Assembly (NCBI GenBank): GCA_023421115.1
Contig: JAEZUI010000273.1
Coordinates: 1-8,731 of the forward strand
Direction: 5' to 3'
DNA: 8,731 bases
DNA from: Bacillota bacterium
GTDB taxonomy: Bacteria; Bacillota; Clostridia; Acetivibrionales; Acetivibrionaceae
Shown: positions 6,554 through 8,731 of the stretch, piece after piece
How positions within the stretch are numbered: the stretch's first letter is position 1
How the letters are laid out: every line of letters starts with the position of its first letter
Made by a program: the position numbers and the translations under genes
The notes under the pieces: model-generated
Seen by the model: only the letters and a program-made list of their open reading frames with translations
Databases searched by the model: none
What the model was told of the DNA's origin: nothing

Positions 6554-6793
6554 TCATTTCATAAAAATCCCAAGAATAAACAAGAATAGTCCCGGTAACG
6601 ATATAATCATTCCCATCATCTTGATATTCAAAATCGCCTTATTATGTTTATATGTCGCCAGTTCTTCTTCAGTCAGTTCACCTTCAAAATCGCAAACTAC
6701 CTTTTCATTAAGTCGGTATTTATCAACAATATATTTTGCCAAATATACAGCTGCAAAACCTGGCGCCATTAAAATTAATCCTATTATTTCCAT
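6554..6793 (-). CDS. Small two-helix membrane protein of unknown function, cotranscribed with valS
   Basis: A 79-residue protein with a hydrophobic segment at about residues 3-23 (IIGLILMAPGFAAVYLAKYIV), a charged middle at about 24-54 rich in Glu and Lys (FEGELTEEELATYKHNK) and a second hydrophobic segment at about 55-77 ending MK. It probably forms a two-pass membrane hairpin; with few charges flanking the segments, I cannot assign topology. I chose the ATG at 6793 because GGAGAAGG lies upstream at good spacing; the frame is open to 6853, but that part is the T-box terminator and its T-run. It is the first gene after the T-box leader and 25 bases ahead of valS, so it should be induced by the same tRNA signal. 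I do not recognise a family. Coding is supported by the ribosome binding site, operon position and coherent hydrophobic pattern. Confidence 0.8.
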   Translation of the reverse strand: MEIIGLILMAPGFAAVYLAKYIVDKYRLNEKVVCDFEGELTEEELATYKHNKAILNIKMMGMIISLPGLFLFILGIFMK

Positions 6794-6835
6794 ATACGAC
6801 ACCTTCTCCACTCCCTTACTATTAATAAAAAAGAA

Positions 6836-6871
6836 TAATAAAAAACCCTTCATCCATAATTGGACGAAAGG
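6836..6871 (-). terminator. Intrinsic terminator of the T-box leader
   Basis: On the minus strand CCTTTCGTCC (6871-6862) pairs with GGATGAAGGG (6855-6846) around AATTAT, ten pairs with two G-U wobbles, followed by TTTTTTATTATTC. The 5' arm CCTTTCGTCC is the usual T-box sequence shared between terminator and antiterminator. It forms when the cognate tRNA is charged. Confidence 0.9.
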
Positions 6872-7120
6872 TATTATTCCGCGGTACCACCAAAATTCCC
6901 TACAAAAGGGCAGCTCACTCCTTCACAGAAGCCTTAAATCAGCTTCTTTAAAGTACGGGAAATAACGGACCTCCACCGCTGCAGCCTACTCACAAATCAA
7001 GTACATTTCAACTGCAGAGCTCCCAAGCTACCTTCAACAGCATTAAACTCAAGGAAAATTTCCAGCCAACGATTTTCCATCTCTATCAAGACTTACTGTC
7101 TACTCCTCTTGATCATCGCT
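6846..7120 (-). ncRNA. T-box riboswitch leader, probably tRNA-Val responsive
   Basis: The conserved T-box TGGTACCGCGG sits at 6889-6879 on the minus strand, where its bulge pairs with the free CCA end of uncharged tRNA, and is followed by the CCTTTCGTCC arm. Stem I appears closed at its base by ATCAAG (7112-7107) and CTTGAT (7001-6996), with AGTA on the 5' side and GAA on the 3' side typical of the specifier-loop turn. A likely specifier codon GTA (valine) lies at 7004-7002; the overlapping TAC (tyrosine) is the alternative. Stem III is AGAAGC/GCTTCT (6947-6942 with 6932-6927). The leader precedes valS, which supports valine. I did not fold the whole of stem I or stem II. The class is certain; the specifier is probable. 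Confidence 0.93.
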
Positions 7121-7142
7121 TCTTATATTATAGTTAAACTTA

Positions 7143-7171
7143 ATGATAAATTAATCATACATCATTGTCAA
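7143..7171 (-). promoter_or_regulatory. Promoter of the T-box/valS operon
   Basis: On the minus strand a perfect TTGACA (7171-7166), 17-base spacer, then TATCAT (7148-7143). Transcription would begin near 7136, just upstream of stem I. A perfect TATAAT lies at 7132-7127 but has no good -35 at 17 bases. Confidence 0.65.
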
Positions 7172-7293
7172 GGTGCTAATTTAATAATTTAATAATCTTC
7201 AATTTGTAATTTGAACAACAACTTTATTTTCATGTTACACTTTAGCAAGAATCGGGTCTAGGCACTGTTTCAATAGATAGGTATTTGCTTTTA
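7172..7293 (-). other. AT-rich spacer between the valS promoter and mobile-element remnants
   Basis: I see no coding region, RNA gene or clear terminator here. The part next to the IS91-like stop codon may be the 3' non-coding end of that element, but I could not identify an end signal. Confidence 0.5.
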
Positions 7294-7518
7294 TCATAAT
7301 ATCATATAAAATTGCTGTGGTATTTTGAAATGATTAGTCGGATCATGATTCTGAATTCCCCAAAGCTTCAAATGTTTTAAAATCTTCTCGATAGTTTCTT
7401 CATCTTCAACAAACGAAATTATTCTCATTTTCCCATTGCAATGTTTACATTTTAGAGGATCAACCTTATAAACCTTTTGAATAAGTCTTGCTCAGTTTTT
7501 ACGAAAGGCTTTTTTCAT
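7294..7518 (-). pseudogene. C-terminal remnant of an IS91-family transposase
   Basis: Read on the minus strand from about 7518, the frame gives KKAFRKN, a TGA stop at 7494-7492, then ARLIQKVYKVDPLKCKHC followed by a segment ending QQFYMIL and TGA at 7296-7294. Text of the form RxNWARLIxKxxxVDPLxCPxCGGxM, then an IExPxVIxKILxHL-like helix, is the usual C-terminal end of IS91/IS801-type Y2 rolling-circle transposases. The stop falls exactly where family members have Trp, so TGG to TGA is the likely change. Only about 70 residues of a protein of several hundred remain, so it is dead. The upstream boundary is unclear and touches the ISAs1 remnant. Family recognition rests on memory of the C-terminal pattern. 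Confidence 0.7.
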
Positions 7519-7561
7519 AAGAACTTGGATGAAATACGTCCTGCTGTAGAGATTAAAAAGC

Positions 7562-8548
7562 TTGATACACCAGTGTACTTTAGAAGAATGGCTCAGGCAG
7601 TATCTTGAGCTGCCTAATGGAATTCCATCTTGGTTTACAATAGCGCGAGTATTAGACGTAATTAACCCAAAGCAGTTTGAGAAATGCTTTGTAGAGTGGA
7701 TGCAGGAAGTTACGCAACTCAAAGAAGGTGATGTAGTAGCAATTGACGGCAAAACAATGAGAGGAACAGCAAATAAAAGTGCTGGAAAAAAAGCCATCCA
7801 CATTGTGAGCGCATGGTGCAGCAGTGATAAACTTCTAGGTCAGGTAAAGACGGATGAAAAGAGTAATGAGATTACAGCAATACCAGAGCTTTTGGACTTA
7901 TTATTCATAAAAGGAGCTATTGTTACAATCGACGCTATGGGCTGCCAAAAGGACATTGCCACAAAGATTGTAAAGGAGAAAAAAGCTGATTACGTACTGT
8001 CGCTTAAGGATAATCATGAAACATTAAAAAAAGAAGTAGAAGAATACTTTAAGGATGTAGAAAAGACAGGATTTAATGATGATAAAATCCTACAGTGCAG
8101 TACAAAGGAAAAGGGACACGGACGTATAGAGGAACGACTCTATTATTATTCTACTGATATTAATTGGATGGATGCTAAAAAAGACTGGACAAAGCTAACT
8201 GGAATAGGAATGGTTATCCGTAAAGTTGAGATAAATGGCCAAAAGACAGAGGAGAGAGCATATCATCTTGGAAGCGTAAAAACAGCTGAAGATTATGCAC
8301 GAGGTGTGCGAATGCATTGGGGAATTGAAAGTACCCACTGGAGTCTGGATGTAACTTTCCTGGAAGATGCAAATCGAACAAGGAAAGGCTGTGCACCTCA
8401 GAATTTAGCTTTACTAAAAAGGATGGCTCTTAACATGGTAAAAAAAGATCAGGAAAAGAATCCAAAGAAGAGCCTCAAGAGGAGAAGATTTATAGCTTCT
8501 CTAAATGATGATTATCTTGAATATATTTTTTCAATAAATTTTAGATAA
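7562..8548 (+). CDS. ISAs1-family DDE transposase, N-terminally truncated
   Basis: Cut-and-paste transposase of the ISAs1 family (relatives include the E. coli H-repeat proteins such as YhhI). The open frame gives 328 residues against about 370-380 for full members. Visible: the N-terminal family motif LPNGIPSWFTIARVL at about 17-31, first catalytic Asp62 (VAIDGKTMRGT), second Asp124 (VTIDAMGCQKDIA), the KADYVLSLKDNHETL block at 131-145 and catalytic Glu256 in MHWGIESTHWSLDV followed by FLEDANRTRKG. The N-terminal domain of about 50 residues that normally precedes NGIPS is missing. The only start is a TTG at 7562 without a clear ribosome binding site, just after a TAG stop in frame at 7547. 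The DDE triad is intact, but the protein is probably inactive. Homology seems to begin near TLEEWL, residue 6. Confidence 0.88.
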   Translation: MIHQCTLEEWLRQYLELPNGIPSWFTIARVLDVINPKQFEKCFVEWMQEVTQLKEGDVVAIDGKTMRGTANKSAGKKAIHIVSAWCSSDKLLGQVKTDEKSNEITAIPELLDLLFIKGAIVTIDAMGCQKDIATKIVKEKKADYVLSLKDNHETLKKEVEEYFKDVEKTGFNDDKILQCSTKEKGHGRIEERLYYYSTDINWMDAKKDWTKLTGIGMVIRKVEINGQKTEERAYHLGSVKTAEDYARGVRMHWGIESTHWSLDVTFLEDANRTRKGCAPQNLALLKRMALNMVKKDQEKNPKKSLKRRRFIASLNDDYLEYIFSINFR

Positions 8549-8561
8549 AAGAAAAGTATGT

Positions 8562-8731
8562 AGGATACTGAGTATATCCTTGACCGGACTACTTGGTTGC
8601 AAAAAAAGGTAAAAGTAAAGATAAGGATAATTCCGGGCGTTTCTAGTTCCATATCATAGTAATACCGGAATGCATTTCTTACAATGGTAACCCTACCGAA
8701 ATACAAATGCTGAAATGGCATTTTTAAAAAT
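8562..8731 (+). other. Non-coding right end with short fold-backs
   Basis: I see no gene. Inverted repeats present: AGGATA (8562-8567) with TATCCT (8575-8580); ATTCCGG (8630-8636) with CCGGAAT (8665-8671); and AAATGC (8705-8710) with GCATTT (8718-8723) followed by a T-run to 8725, which could be a weak terminator on the plus strand. They may be part of the ISAs1 right flank or of an unrelated leader cut by the window edge. Confidence 0.35.

Larger units (their letters stand above)
7294..8548. mobile_element. Junction of two degraded insertion sequences (IS91-like and ISAs1-like)
   Basis: The plus-strand ISAs1-type transposase lacking its N-terminus lies 43 bases from the minus-strand C-terminal scrap of an IS91-type transposase. 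Neither element has both ends: I found no terminal inverted repeats or target duplication. The outer boundaries given are those of the recognisable coding parts only. Confidence 0.55.

Noticed and set aside
6794..6853. Longer version of the 79-residue protein starting inside the T-box terminator
   Set aside because: The first codons would be the terminator stem and T-run; the ATG at 6793 has a clear ribosome binding site.
7001..7003. TAC (tyrosine) as T-box specifier
   Set aside because: It overlaps the GTA valine codon by two bases, and the operon contains valS, so valine is preferred, though not proven.
7519..7803. Minus-strand open frame running from the ISAs1 gene into the IS91 remnant
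   Set aside because: The upper part is the antisense shadow of the ISAs1 transposase; only the last residues (KKAFRKN) belong to the IS91 frame.
1..8731. CRISPR arrays, tRNA or rRNA genes
   Set aside because: No regularly spaced repeats and no cloverleaf or rRNA-like segments were seen on either strand.

Overview
The window looks like chromosomal DNA from a low-GC anaerobic Firmicute of class Clostridia that fixes nitrogen. The grounds are a clostridial-type NifD, the gene order nifH-nifI1-nifI2-nifD, strong GGAGG-type ribosome binding sites, a T-box leader and an ANTAR-type regulator. A cellulolytic Ruminiclostridium-like host is a guess. Nearly everything is transcribed on the minus strand; only the transposase at the right end is on the plus strand.

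Layout, left to right. Positions 1-2791 hold the start of a nitrogenase operon read leftwards: nifH (2791-1970), nifI1 (1948-1622), nifI2 (1608-1225) and the first 397 codons of nifD (1192 to the edge). Gaps are 13 to 32 bases, so this is one transcript. Positions 2792-3142 form its control region: a sigma-A-like promoter (3050-3022) with a dyad over the -35, then a leader with a terminator hairpin (2951-2906) overlapped by two small hexaloop hairpins (2957-2927). Positions 3721-3143 encode a receiver-ANTAR protein, the class that binds paired hexaloop hairpins and blocks termination. Its own gene has a matching promoter (3863-3835) and a leader with hexaloop hairpins over a terminator (3813-3761). 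The natural reading is that the ANTAR protein controls nifH by transcription antitermination and perhaps its own gene too. NifI1 and NifI2 would then add post-translational control of nitrogenase.

Positions 3877-7171 form a translation operon: promoter (7171-7143), a T-box leader with terminator (7120-6836), a 79-residue two-helix membrane protein of unknown function (6793-6554) and valS, valyl-tRNA synthetase (6528-3877). The T-box couples expression to uncharged tRNA, most likely tRNA-Val.

Positions 7294-8731 are mobile-element debris. A minus-strand C-terminal remnant of an IS91-family transposase, with a nonsense codon, abuts a plus-strand ISAs1-family transposase that lacks its N-terminus. 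The last 180 bases hold several short fold-backs but no gene.

The most interesting signal is the pair of look-alike promoter, hexaloop and terminator leaders in front of the ANTAR gene and nifH. They suggest a compact self-contained antitermination circuit for nitrogen fixation.
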